Origin: Betaproteobacteria bacterium
GTDB taxonomy: Bacteria > Pseudomonadota > Gammaproteobacteria > Burkholderiales > Casimicrobiaceae
Direction: 5' to 3'
Length of the DNA: 64,000 bases
Assembly (NCBI GenBank): GCA_016717855.1
Contig: JADKEV010000034.1
Span: 1 to 64,000 of the forward strand
Shown here: one piece after another, positions 17,569 through 26,247 of the stretch
How positions within the stretch are numbered: the first letter of the stretch is position 1
Layout: each line of letters starts with the position of its first letter
Notes under the pieces: model-generated
Told to the model about the DNA's origin: nothing
Databases searched by the model: none
Seen by the model: only the letters and a program-made list of their open reading frames with translations
Program-made: the position numbers and the translations under genes

Positions 17569-19170
17569 GTGACCGCCGACGCCTCCCAATTCGACTACGT
17601 GATCGTCGGCGCCGGTTCGGCGGGGTGCGTGCTGGCCAGGCGCCTGACCGAAAGCGGCCGCCATCGCGTGCTGCTGCTCGAAGCCGGACCGGAAGACCGG
17701 TCGCTCTGGATCCACCTGCCGATCGGCTACGGCAAGACAATGTGGCATCCGGTCTACAACTGGCGCCACTACACCGAGCCGGACCCCGGCATGCACAACC
17801 GGAAGATCTACTGGCCGTGCGGGCGCGGCCTGGGCGGGTCGAGCTCGATCAACGGCCTGATCTTCATCCGCGGCCAGCCGCAGGACTACGAACGCTGGGC
17901 CGCCGCCGGCAACGCCGGCTGGGGCTGGAACGATGTCCTGCCGTACTTCATCAAGTCGGAAGGCAACCAGCGCGGGGCGTCGGCGCTGCACGGCGGCGAC
18001 GGGCCGCTGGCCGCATCCGACATCGGCGCCCCGCATCCGCTGGTCGAGGCGTTCATCGCGGGCGCCAACAGCGTCGGGGTGCCGCGCAACGACGACTTCA
18101 ACGGCGCCACGCAGGAGGGCGTCGGCTACTTCCAGCTGACCACCAAGGGCGGCTGGCGCTGCAGCACCGCGACCGCGTATCTGAAGCCGGCGCGGAAGCG
18201 CCCGAACCTGCGCGTGGAAACGAACGCGCACGCGACGGAACTGCTGTTCGAAGGCCGGCGCGTGACGGGTGTCCGCTACCGCCAGCATGGCGTGCTCCGC
18301 GAGGCGCGCGCGGCGCGCGAAGTGATCGCGGCAGCGGGCGCGCTGCATTCGCCGCAACTGCTGCAACTCTCGGGCATCGGTCCCGCCGCGCACTTGCAGG
18401 GATTGGGAATTCCGGTCGTCCACGACCTGCCGGGCGTCGGCGCCAACCTGCAGGACCACCTGCAGGCGCGGATGATCTTCCAGTGCCGGAAACCCGTCAC
18501 CACCAACGACCAGCTGCGCAGCATCTTCGGGCGCGCGAAGATCGGCCTGCAATGGCTGCTGTTCAAGTCCGGGCCGCTGGCCATCGGCATCAACCAGGGG
18601 GGCCTCTTCTGCCGCGCGCTTCCCGAGTCGGCGACGCCGGACATCCAGTTCCACTTCGCGACGTTGTCCGCCGACATGGCCGGCGGCAAGGTCCATCCGT
18701 TCTCCGGCTTCACGATGTCGGTGTGCCAGTTGCGGCCCACGTCGCGCGGCACGGTACTGGTCAAATCGCGCGATCCGCTGGAGCCGGCGGCGATGCAGCC
18801 CAATTACCTGTCGACCGACCTCGACCGGCGCACCGCGGTGGCCGGCCTCAAGGTCGTCCGCGCGATCGCGCACTCGGACGCAATGCGCGATTTCACGCTG
18901 GCCGAATACAAGCCCGGGCCCGGCGTGACCAGCGACGGAGAATTGCTGGAGTTCGTCCGCGAAAACGGCGCGACGATCTTCCATCCGTCGGGCACGTGCA
19001 AGATGGGCATCGATGCCGACGCCGTCGTCGACCCGCAACTGCGCGTGCACGGCATCGCCGGCCTGCGCGTCGTCGACTGCTCGATCATGCCGACGCTGGT
19101 GTCGGGCAACACCAACTGGCCGGTGGTGATGATCGCCGAGAAGGCGGCGGCGATGATCCTGGGCGCCTAG
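17569..19170 (+). CDS. GMC-family FAD oxidoreductase (choline/alcohol dehydrogenase type)
   Basis: FAD-dependent alcohol oxidoreductase, about 533 aa. FAD-binding motif DYVIVGAGSAGCVLARRL is at the N-terminus. GMC signature 1 (CGRGLGGSSSINGLIFIRG), signature 2 (GALHSPQLLQLSGIGP) and the C-terminal catalytic region HPSGTCKMG (about 471) with NTNWPVVMIAEKAA are present. The start is set at GTG 17569 because AAGGAT lies 6 bases upstream; an in-frame GTG at 17512 would add 19 unusual residues. No partner cytochrome or transporter is adjacent, so the substrate (choline, glycol or other alcohol) is open. Confidence 0.9.
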   Translation: MTADASQFDYVIVGAGSAGCVLARRLTESGRHRVLLLEAGPEDRSLWIHLPIGYGKTMWHPVYNWRHYTEPDPGMHNRKIYWPCGRGLGGSSSINGLIFIRGQPQDYERWAAAGNAGWGWNDVLPYFIKSEGNQRGASALHGGDGPLAASDIGAPHPLVEAFIAGANSVGVPRNDDFNGATQEGVGYFQLTTKGGWRCSTATAYLKPARKRPNLRVETNAHATELLFEGRRVTGVRYRQHGVLREARAAREVIAAAGALHSPQLLQLSGIGPAAHLQGLGIPVVHDLPGVGANLQDHLQARMIFQCRKPVTTNDQLRSIFGRAKIGLQWLLFKSGPLAIGINQGGLFCRALPESATPDIQFHFATLSADMAGGKVHPFSGFTMSVCQLRPTSRGTVLVKSRDPLEPAAMQPNYLSTDLDRRTAVAGLKVVRAIAHSDAMRDFTLAEYKPGPGVTSDGELLEFVRENGATIFHPSGTCKMGIDADAVVDPQLRVHGIAGLRVVDCSIMPTLVSGNTNWPVVMIAEKAAAMILGA

Positions 19171-19302
19171 CCCAGCACGCCGTAGGGGGAGGCACGTTCC
19201 ATGGGGGCGGGCAGCGACCATCACCGTTGGCACGCATGGCGCCCGGATTCCACCACGTGTTTGTGAACGCGAAACTCGAACATCGGTGCACGGATTAGCG
19301 CG

Positions 19303-19333
19303 ATGGGTATCGCTGCGCTCCACCCATCCTACG
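19303..19333. repeat. REP-like palindrome, single arm
   Basis: Reverse-orientation copy (GATGGGTATCGCTGCGCTCC followed by ACCCATCCTACG) ending inside the stop region of the lipase-like gene. The rest of 19171-19302 holds no recognised feature. Confidence 0.8.
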
Positions 19334-20576
19334 GCAGTTGTTCGTTCGGCAGTTGTTCCGGCGCCAGCCACCGCCTGATCTGCTGGTACACCTCGGGTCT
19401 GGCCAGCAGGTCCAGGTGGTTCATTTTGTAGCCGATCCACTGATTCGCCTCGGGGATCGGCAGCGATTTCTCCGGGTTGACATGCATGCCCAGCGCGCTC
19501 GCCAGCGGGACGAGGCCGTCGGCGAGCAGCCGGTCCTTCGCATCGCCCGCCGCGGCGCCGGTCGTCGCGGCGAGCGCATAGCAGGCGACGCCCCTGGGCA
19601 GCGGCACCGGCACCCGGTGATCGCGCGAGCGCGCGAAACGGTCGCGCCCCACCCAGTCTTCATCCAGCAGATTCCCGTAGCGCAGATCGGTGACGCCGGC
19701 GCTGCGGATCTTGCCCAGCCGCGAGAACGGCGCGGTGTACGGGCTGGCGCCCAGGAAGATGTCGACCCAATGCCCGCCACGCTCCAGCGGCGCGCCGTGA
19801 TGCGGCGTGCCGAGGAAGACGAGCTTTTTCACCAGTCGCGGCCAGGCGTGCCCGGAACCGTGCGCGACATGCAGGGCGCTGCGCGCGATCAGCCCGCCCA
19901 TGCTGTGTCCGACAAGCACCAGTTCCGCGATGGGCGCCGGCCATGCCTGCACCAGCGTCTCCATCAGCGCCGCGAATTCGCGCCCGTTGGTCGAGATGTG
20001 CCGGCCGCTGTTGTAGTGCAGATAGAGCGGCACGTAGCCCAGGTCGCGCGCCAGCGCCGCGCCATGGTCGTGCCCCTGCCGCGACCATTGCAGGTCGTTC
20101 ATGCACAGGCCGTGCAGCAGCACCAGCAACCGGGTCTGCGGCGCGCCGGACTTCGCCGCCACGGCGGCCAGCCCTTCCGCGGTCAGTTCGAGTTGCCGCC
20201 CGTTGTGGCGCAGGCGCATCGGGATCGCCAGCGGATTCCCGGACTCGACGAGATAGTCGCCGAGCACGCCGTTCAATGCCGCCAGCACGGCCTCGCGCGT
20301 CGGTGACGAGCCGGACTCGCCCAGCAGCGAACCGAGCTGCCGGAGCACGGCATCGATGCCGCCCCCGACCAGGCGCGTCACCCCGCGTATGGTTCCGTAG
20401 ACGAACCCGGTGATGCCGCGCGTCCGCCCCTTGGGCGCGACGCCGGCCATGCTCGAGGCCGTCGTGACGTTGTGATGCATCGCCTCGACCAGGTCGGTCA
20501 GGCCGGTGACGGCATCGATGGTCAGCCGGCTGACGCCGCGCAGATCCGTCGCGCGGTCGGTAGGCTCGCGCTTCAT
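19329..20576 (-). CDS. Lipase/esterase-like alpha/beta hydrolase
   Basis: 415 aa serine hydrolase. HG oxyanion motif LLVLLHGLCMND (about 150), nucleophile elbow VGHSMGGLIARSA (Ser about 224) and the LGTPHHGAPLERGG stretch are typical of PGAP1-like and triacylglycerol lipases. A catalytic His is likely in KMNHLDLLARPEV near the C-terminus. The N-terminal 100 residues (TIDAVTGLTDLVEAMHHNV) are a helical extension seen in bacterial homologues. No signal peptide is seen, so it is probably cytoplasmic. The last residues are a tandem NEQLP-NEQLP from a 15-base duplication next to a REP-like repeat. Confidence 0.82.
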   Translation of the reverse strand: MKREPTDRATDLRGVSRLTIDAVTGLTDLVEAMHHNVTTASSMAGVAPKGRTRGITGFVYGTIRGVTRLVGGGIDAVLRQLGSLLGESGSSPTREAVLAALNGVLGDYLVESGNPLAIPMRLRHNGRQLELTAEGLAAVAAKSGAPQTRLLVLLHGLCMNDLQWSRQGHDHGAALARDLGYVPLYLHYNSGRHISTNGREFAALMETLVQAWPAPIAELVLVGHSMGGLIARSALHVAHGSGHAWPRLVKKLVFLGTPHHGAPLERGGHWVDIFLGASPYTAPFSRLGKIRSAGVTDLRYGNLLDEDWVGRDRFARSRDHRVPVPLPRGVACYALAATTGAAAGDAKDRLLADGLVPLASALGMHVNPEKSLPIPEANQWIGYKMNHLDLLARPEVYQQIRRWLAPEQLPNEQLP

Positions 20577-20938
20577 CGCGGATCCTTGCGGTGGCTGTTA
20601 ATGGGTAGGTGGTGGCGAAGGCAACGCAGCAGAACGGAGATAGATGTCGAGGGCATGGTCTTGGGGGCCAGCGGCGTGGCCCGGGGATGGGTGCAGCGGA
20701 ACGGCGCTCATGATGCCACACGTCAGGGGGCGCGTCGAAGCGACGCGGCGCGACCTGGGCGCGCCGCCGCCGGGCGGGGCGTCGCCCGCGGATTATTCCG
20801 CGCGTGCCGGCCTGCCGCCGGCGAATCGCCAGCCGTTTTGTGGCATCCTTGGCACCGACCGGGCGCTTGCCGCGAAAGCCCGCTGCCAGGCGCGGCCGAC
20901 ACGGTCTGCCCGGAAAACGCTTACCAAGGAGACACCGC
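20577..20938. other. 362-base gap, no convincing gene
   Basis: Upstream region shared by the divergent lipase-like gene and the Bug-FAH operon. Open frames here are uninterrupted GC-rich reading without start signals or family features. The only structure seen is a 9-base inverted repeat, GATGCCACA (20712-20720) and TGTGGCATC (20839-20847), too far apart to call an operator. The ribosome site AAGGAGA at the right end belongs to the next gene. Confidence 0.5.
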
Positions 20939-21949
20939 ATGAATCCGCACAACGCAACGCAACGCCGGAAATTCCTCCAACGCGCCGGGATTGCCGCCGC
21001 CCTCGCCGCGCTGACGCTGCAACCGCTGGGCGCCTTCGCCCAGTCGGGCGCGGCGTGGCCGGCGCGCCCGCTGCGCCTCATCGCGGGTTATCCGGCTGGC
21101 TCCTCGCCTGACGTGCAGGCGCGCCTGGTCGCCGAACACCTGACCAAGGCGCTGGGCGTCGCCGTGGTCGTGGAAAACAAGCCGGGCGCCGGCGGCAACA
21201 TCGGCGCCGACCTGATCGCCAAGGCCGACGACGGGCACACGATAGGCATCATCGGCAACGGTCCGCTGACCAGCGCGAAATTCCTGTACACCAAGCTCCC
21301 CTACGACCCGGCGAAGGACTTCGCGCCCATCGTGCTGGTCGGCAGCGCGCCGCTGGTCTGGGTCGCGCCCAAGGCCGCCGTCACCGGCTCGGTGGCCGAC
21401 TACATCAAGGCGGTCAAGGCAGGCGGCAACAAGGTCAACTACGGCTCCATCGGCGCCGGTTCCGGCGGGCATCTGGGGATGGAGCTGATCAACGAGAAGC
21501 TCGGCCTGCAGGCCGTGCACATTCCGTTCGCCGGCGGGCCGGCCATCCTCAACGGCATGCTGGGCGGCGAAATCCAGATCACGCTGCTGCCGGGTTCGAC
21601 AGTGGCGCCGCTGGTCCAGTCGGGCAAGCTCGCGGCCATCGCGGTCACCTCGTCGGCACGCAGTCCCCTCACCCCGGACCTGCCGTCGATGACCGAGATC
21701 GGCGCGCAGGGCATCAACATCGAAGTCTGGAACGCCATCATGGCGCCGGCAAAGATGCCCGCGGAACATCAGGCGAAGCTCAACGCCGAGCTCGCGAAAA
21801 TCCTGCAAGGCAAGGAAGTGAAGGAAAAGCTGCTGACCCTCGGCTGGAAGGTCGAAGACACTTCGGCCAAGGCGCTCGCCGACCGGATCAGGAGCGACAC
21901 GGCGCTGTACGGCGCGCTGATCTCGGCCAAGGGCTACAAGCTCGACTGA
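20939..21949 (+). CDS. Bug/TctC-family periplasmic receptor (tripartite tricarboxylate type)
   Basis: 336 aa receptor with a twin-arginine-like leader (RRKFLQRAGIAAALAALTLQ). Family motifs: PLRLIAGYPAGSSPDVQAR, VVVENKPGAGGNIGADLIAK and GSIGAGSGGHLGMELI. Bug proteins bind carboxylates or other small organics in the periplasm. Here there is no tctA/tctB membrane pair nearby, a common situation for orphan Bug genes. AAGGAGA lies 7 bases before the ATG. It is coupled to a FAH-family hydrolase, so the ligand may feed that enzyme. Confidence 0.9.
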   Translation: MNPHNATQRRKFLQRAGIAAALAALTLQPLGAFAQSGAAWPARPLRLIAGYPAGSSPDVQARLVAEHLTKALGVAVVVENKPGAGGNIGADLIAKADDGHTIGIIGNGPLTSAKFLYTKLPYDPAKDFAPIVLVGSAPLVWVAPKAAVTGSVADYIKAVKAGGNKVNYGSIGAGSGGHLGMELINEKLGLQAVHIPFAGGPAILNGMLGGEIQITLLPGSTVAPLVQSGKLAAIAVTSSARSPLTPDLPSMTEIGAQGINIEVWNAIMAPAKMPAEHQAKLNAELAKILQGKEVKEKLLTLGWKVEDTSAKALADRIRSDTALYGALISAKGYKLD

Positions 21950-21972
21950 TGTCCCATCTTCCAGGAACCGCC

Positions 21973-23142
21973 ATGCAACAGAAGCTGACCACGTCTTCCG
22001 TCCTGCCCCAGGATCACGAACGCGCCGTGCTCGTGGGCCGCGCCTGGCTGCCGTCCGCGGGGGGCCCCGTGCCCGTGCTGGTCAGCGCGAATGGACTGCA
22101 TGACTTGCGCAGCGTGGCACGGACCGTGAGCGAATTACTGGAATTGGAGTCGCCGGTCGCCGCGGTGCGCGCGGCTGACCATCTGCCGCGCCTGGCCACG
22201 ACGGTCGAGGCGCTCGCCAACACCGACCCGCTGCACCGCGACCCGGCGCGGCCATGGCTGCTGGCGCCCTGCGACCTGCAGGCGCTGAAGGCCAGCGGCG
22301 TGACCTTTGTCTCCAGCATGCTCGAGCGCGTGATCGAGGAGCAGGCGCGCGGCGACGCGTCGAAGGCGGCAGACGTGCGCGCAGCCGTGGTCGCCGTCAT
22401 CGGCGACGACCTGGCCGCCATCAAGCCGGGCTCGGCCGAAGCGATGCGCCTAAAGGACGTGCTGATCGCCCAGGGCGCGTGGTCGCAGTATCTGGAAGTG
22501 GGCATCGGCCCTGACGCGGAGATTTTCACCAAGGCGCAGCCGATGTCGGCGGTCGGGTGCGGCGTCGAGGTGGGCATCCACCCGAAGTCGGTGTGGAACA
22601 ATCCGGAGCCGGAGATCGTGCTGGCGGTGAACAGCCGCGGCCAGGTGGTCGGCGCGGCGCTGGGCAACGACGTCAACCTGCGCGACTTCGAGGGCCGCAG
22701 CGCGCTGTTGCTGGGCAAGGCGAAGGACAACAACGCCTCCTGCGCGATCGGGCCGTTCATCCGGCTTTTCGACGCCGACTTCACGCTCGACGACGTGCGC
22801 CGCTGCGACGTGCTGCTGCACATCGCGGGACCCGATGGCTTCGTGCTCGAAGGAAAGAGCTCGATGTCGAAAATCAGCCGCGACCCGCTCGACCTGGTCG
22901 CGCACGCGATCGGCCCCAACCATCGCTACCCGGACGGCTTCATGCTGTTCCTGGGAACGATGTTCGCGCCCACGCAGGACCGCGCGCAACCGGGACAGGG
23001 GTTCACGCACATGGTCGGCGACGTCGTCACCGTCCATACCCCGCGGCTGGGCGCCCTGATCAACCGCGTCAACCACGCGGACAAGACCGAGCCGTGGACT
23101 TTCGGCGTGAGGGCGCTGCTGGATCAGCTCACCGCATCGTAG
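21973..23142 (+). CDS. Fumarylacetoacetate hydrolase-family protein
   Basis: About 389 aa, FAH-type fold; members hydrolyse or decarboxylate/dehydrate beta-keto acids and sugar acids. Metal-ligand and active-site stretches include YLEVGIGPDAEIFTKAQP (about 174), GVEVGIHPKSVWNNPEPE (about 200-212) and ALGNDVNLRDFEGRSALLLG. It matches the longer FAH subfamily found beside sugar-acid genes. The ATG at 21973 is preferred because AGGAA lies 5 bases upstream; the ATG at 21949, overlapping the Bug stop, has no site. It forms an operon with the Bug receptor. Confidence 0.85.
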   Translation: MQQKLTTSSVLPQDHERAVLVGRAWLPSAGGPVPVLVSANGLHDLRSVARTVSELLELESPVAAVRAADHLPRLATTVEALANTDPLHRDPARPWLLAPCDLQALKASGVTFVSSMLERVIEEQARGDASKAADVRAAVVAVIGDDLAAIKPGSAEAMRLKDVLIAQGAWSQYLEVGIGPDAEIFTKAQPMSAVGCGVEVGIHPKSVWNNPEPEIVLAVNSRGQVVGAALGNDVNLRDFEGRSALLLGKAKDNNASCAIGPFIRLFDADFTLDDVRRCDVLLHIAGPDGFVLEGKSSMSKISRDPLDLVAHAIGPNHRYPDGFMLFLGTMFAPTQDRAQPGQGFTHMVGDVVTVHTPRLGALINRVNHADKTEPWTFGVRALLDQLTAS

Positions 23143-23234
23143 AGCCGCAGGGGGTGGGCGCCGCCCCGCCTTGCGGGGAGCGGCACAACCATCCCGGGAG
23201 TGGGGCGACGGGCCCGTGCAGATCGTTCGATTCA

Positions 23235-23270
23235 GGATGATGGGTGTCGCTGCGCTCGACCCATCCTACG
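23235..23270. repeat. REP-like palindrome, diverged copy
   Basis: Variant of the common repeat (GATGGGTGTCGCTGCGCTCG followed by ACCCATCCTACG). Upstream in the same gap, CCCCGC-CTT-GCGGGG (23164-23178) forms a small hairpin after the FAH gene without a T-run, a weak terminator candidate. Confidence 0.7.
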
Positions 23271-23287
23271 GCCCACCTACGGCCTGC

Positions 23288-23482
23288 CTACGGCTTCCCC
23301 CGCAGCAACCGCCCTGGCAGCATCAGGATGCCGCGCAGCAGGTCGAAGACGCCTTCGACCGCAATCCCGACCAGCCGGAACGGCAGTGTCAGCAGCCAGA
23401 CCACGGGATAGAGGAGCAGCGCCAGCAGCGCGAGCGGCCAGCACAGCACGAAGAGGAGCAGCCAGAGCAGGAACTTGACCAT
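23288..23482 (-). CDS. Small hydrophobic membrane protein
   Basis: 64 aa, almost entirely membrane-embedded: KFLLWLLLFVLCWPLALLAL leads into a second hydrophobic stretch (YPVVWLLTLPFRLVG), then an amphipathic tail ending LPGRLLRGKP. The ATG at 23482 has AAGGA 4 bases upstream. It resembles short uncharacterised proteobacterial membrane proteins; the function is unknown and no operon partner is seen. Confidence 0.7.
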   Translation of the reverse strand: MVKFLLWLLLFVLCWPLALLALLLYPVVWLLTLPFRLVGIAVEGVFDLLRGILMLPGRLLRGKP

Positions 23483-23552
23483 GGTGTCCTTCCAGGCAAG
23501 GAACGTCGACGCAACCAAGTTGGGGACGGTCTCCCCGCGCGCAAGATGCCAA

Positions 23553-23679
23553 TTTTGGTCAGACCCGATTTACGCCACTTACGCGCCATTTACGCCGAAA
23601 CGCCGTTTACGCAGCGATTGCGAGATGGCATCGCTCGTCCAATCCTGCCGCGCAACCGGGTCTGACCCCTATTCTTTTC
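23553..23679. repeat. Inverted GGTCAGACC / GGTCTGACC pair with TTTACGC repeats
   Basis: Left arm TTTTGGTCAGACCCG (about 23553-23567) and right arm CGGGTCTGACCCC (about 23657-23669) are inverted copies about 90 bases apart. Between them TTTACGCC-like units recur irregularly four times (23569-23615). This is a second dispersed-repeat family in the genome, of the kind often linked with REP-associated transposases, though no transposase is present. Confidence 0.65.
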
Positions 23680-23986
23680 AGATTTCCTTCGAGTCCATGA
23701 TCAGCAGGTCGACGCCGGCCTGGGCGAAGTTGCCGAGGTCGCGCGCGGTGGCGATGCCTTCGGGTGAGCCCAGCGCCTGCTGGATCGCGGCCATCGAGTC
23801 GAAGCCCAGCGTGGCGATCAGGTGGTAGGCCGACGGGCCCGCTGGCGTCGCGACCGGGCCGGTGCTGACTTCGTAGCTGCGCAGGCCGGGTACTGTCTTC
23901 GCCAGCGGCACGTGCGTCCCGTAATAGTACGCGTCGAACGCCTGCGCGTCGGCGGGCTTCTTGTACATCGCAATGAGCTTGGCCAT
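23678..23986 (-). CDS. EthD-domain protein
   Basis: 102 aa ferredoxin-like alpha/beta barrel of the EthD family (KLIAMYKKPADAQAFDAYYY, THVPLAKTVPGLRSYEVS). EthD proteins accompany diverse degradation pathways; their chemistry is poorly known. GGGAG precedes the ATG by 7 bases. It lies 89 bases downstream of the Gfo/Idh/MocA gene on the same strand and may be the tail of the TauC/Gfo operon. Confidence 0.85.
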   Translation of the reverse strand: MAKLIAMYKKPADAQAFDAYYYGTHVPLAKTVPGLRSYEVSTGPVATPAGPSAYHLIATLGFDSMAAIQQALGSPEGIATARDLGNFAQAGVDLLIMDSKEI

Positions 23987-24075
23987 TTGTCACTCCCCGT
24001 CAAGGATGATAAGTCGATTGCACTGCGGCGCCCGGAAGTACGCAGCGAACCCCCGGGCGGTTTTTTCCGGACGCG

Positions 24076-25245
24076 CTACGCGAGCACCTTGGTCCACTGC
24101 CCGTTGCCGGCGCTCGACGCCACGCACGCCTCGATGAACGCCATCGTGTGCACGCCGTCGGCGATCCGTGGATAGGGCATCGTCGAACGCGGCTTGCCGA
24201 GGTTGCGCAGGATGATGTCCTCGCCGGCTTCGCGGTACAGGTTGGCGAACGCTTCGCGCAGTCCTTCCGGATGGCCGCGCGGCGTGCGCCCGAGTGCCAC
24301 GAGTTCCGGGGGCAGGAAGGTGTCGCCGCGGGTGACGATGCGAACCGGCTCGCCCTGCATCGCCAGCCGGATGTAGCTCGCCTCGCGGTGGTTCCAGTCG
24401 AGCATGCCCTTGTCGCCGTAGATGCGCAGCCGGATGTCGTTCTCGCCACCCGCGGCGGCCTGCGTCACGGTGAACGTGCCGCGCGCGCCGTTGGCGAAGC
24501 GCAGGTTGGCCGAGACGTAGTCGATCACTTCGCGGCCGGGCAGCAGCGCGGCCGTGTCGGCGCTGACTTCGCTGACCTTCGAATCGGCCGCGAAGCAGGC
24601 CAGGTGCTGCGCGTGGCAGCCGATCGAGCTCATCACCAGCGCCAGGCCGCTGCGCTGCGGGTCGAACAGCCAGTTGATCCGGTTGTTCCGGGGCCCGTCT
24701 TCGAGCTTGGTCGCCAGGCCGCTCTGGATGTACTCGACCTGCACCAGCCGCAGCCGGCCCAGCGTGCCGTCCAGCACCACCGAACGCGCGTAGCGGGTCA
24801 TCGCGTAGGCGGCGTAAGCGTGGGTGATGCAGTACACGCGGTTGCCCGCCTCGATGCGCCGCGCGAGGTCCTGCGCCTCGGCCAGCGTGATGGTGATCGG
24901 CTTGTCGCAGACGACGTCGAAGCCCGCGTCGAGCGCCGCGGCGGATGCCGAGTAGTGGGTGTCGTTCGGGGTCATGATGGCGACCGCGTCGATCGCGTCG
25001 GCGCGTCCCCGCTCCGCGGCGCAAAGCTCCGCGACGCTGCCGTAGGCGCGGTCGGCGGCGATGCCCAGCTGCCGGCCCTTGCTGCGCGAGCGCTCGGGGT
25101 CCGACGAGAACACGCCGGCGACGACCCGGAACATCCCGTCGAATTCCGCGGCGCCGCGGTGCATGTGGCCGATCCACGATTCCGGGCCGCCGCCGATGCA
25201 CGCGAGGCGCAGCGGCCGGCCGAATTCTTCACGCAAGCGTGTCAT
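24076..25245 (-). CDS. Gfo/Idh/MocA-family NAD(P)-dependent oxidoreductase
   Basis: 389 aa. Rossmann motif LACIGGGPESWIGHMHR at the N-terminus, the catalytic region VVCDKPITITLAEAQDL (Lys about 115), then the GFO-type C-terminal sheet domain. The GGGP-x-SWIG opening is typical of the subgroup linked to inositol or sugar-derivative oxidation. It follows the TauC-like permease by 31 bases on the same strand, so it may act on the imported compound. The substrate is unknown. Confidence 0.85.
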   Translation of the reverse strand: MTRLREEFGRPLRLACIGGGPESWIGHMHRGAAEFDGMFRVVAGVFSSDPERSRSKGRQLGIAADRAYGSVAELCAAERGRADAIDAVAIMTPNDTHYSASAAALDAGFDVVCDKPITITLAEAQDLARRIEAGNRVYCITHAYAAYAMTRYARSVVLDGTLGRLRLVQVEYIQSGLATKLEDGPRNNRINWLFDPQRSGLALVMSSIGCHAQHLACFAADSKVSEVSADTAALLPGREVIDYVSANLRFANGARGTFTVTQAAAGGENDIRLRIYGDKGMLDWNHREASYIRLAMQGEPVRIVTRGDTFLPPELVALGRTPRGHPEGLREAFANLYREAGEDIILRNLGKPRSTMPYPRIADGVHTMAFIEACVASSAGNGQWTKVLA

Positions 25246-25276
25246 GTTTTCTGTCCGTCACGAGATTTCGAAGTTG

Positions 25277-26159
25277 TCATGCCCTGCCCTTCCATGGCAC
25301 CGCGCGCCTCTCGACCCAGCGCATCAAGAGGTCGAACAGGTACGCGACGGCGCCGATCACGACGATGCCCATGATCACGACGTCGGTGCGCAGGAAGTTC
25401 GACGCGTTGAGCACCATCTGGCCCAGGCCCGCGGTGGCCGCGACCATCTCGGCGGCGACCAGCGTGGTGAAGCCGAAGCCGATGGCGATGCGCATCCCGG
25501 TCAGGATCTCCGGCATCGACGCCGGGATGATCACATGCCGGATCACCTGCCAGCGCGAGGCGCCCATCGAATAGGCGGCGTTGATCTGCTCGATCGCCAC
25601 CGAGCGGACGCCCGCGCGCGCGGCCATCGCCAGCGGCGCGAAGCAGGCCAGGAAGATCAGGATGACCTTGGCGGTCTCCTCGATGCCGAACCAGATCACG
25701 ATCAGCGGCAGGTACGCCAGCGGCGGCAGCGGCCGGTAGAACTCGATCGGCGGGTCGAAGATGCCGCGCATCACACGCGAGACGCCCATCGCGATCCCAA
25801 CCGGCACCGCGGTCAGGACGGCAAGCACGAACGCGGCGAACACCCGGTAGAGGCTCCACCAGAAATGCTCGATCAGCGGCTTGCCGCCCTGGATGTCGCC
25901 GTTCCATGCGTCGATGAAACTGGCGAACACTTTCTCCGGGGTCGGCAGGAACAGGTCGCGGATCCAGCCCATGTGCGTAGCGATCCACCATAGCGCGAAC
26001 AGCGAGCCTATGCTGAGGATGCTGATGAGCGTGCTCGAGCCTTCGCCGGGCAGGCTGTAGCCTTTGACGGTGCGGATCTCGCCGGACGCTTGGAATCGGG
26101 GGCGGCTGCTCGGGACAGGTCAGGGCGACCGGTGTTTCCGGTTGCGGACTCTCCGGCAC
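25277..26159 (-). pseudogene. tauC: TauC-like ABC transporter permease, N-terminal frameshift
   Basis: Inner-membrane permease of the taurine/nitrate/sulfonate family. About 270 residues read cleanly (TM segments; loop GASRWQVIRHVIIPASMPEI contacts the ATPase). The first ATG in that frame (25972) would cut off the first membrane helix: the codons upstream of it still read LISILSIGSLFALWWIATH and VKGYSLPGEGSS, as in intact family members. That upstream frame has no start, but a second frame opens with GTG at 26159 (PESPQPETPVALTCPEQP). The two join if one base is removed from the G5 run at 26098-26102. It is either a homopolymer error or an inactivating insertion. Confidence 0.75.
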
Positions 26160-26247
26160 CGGCTCTGGCGCAGGCTTCGGCCCGGCGCAGCACTGTCGCA
26201 GTCAGCACCGGCGGCGCGTCGGCAGCGGGACATCATGCGGCCTCTGT

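Noticed and set aside
17536..19440. Long minus-strand frame opposite the GMC oxidoreductase
   Set aside because: No domain is recognisable; the plus strand has complete GMC signatures.
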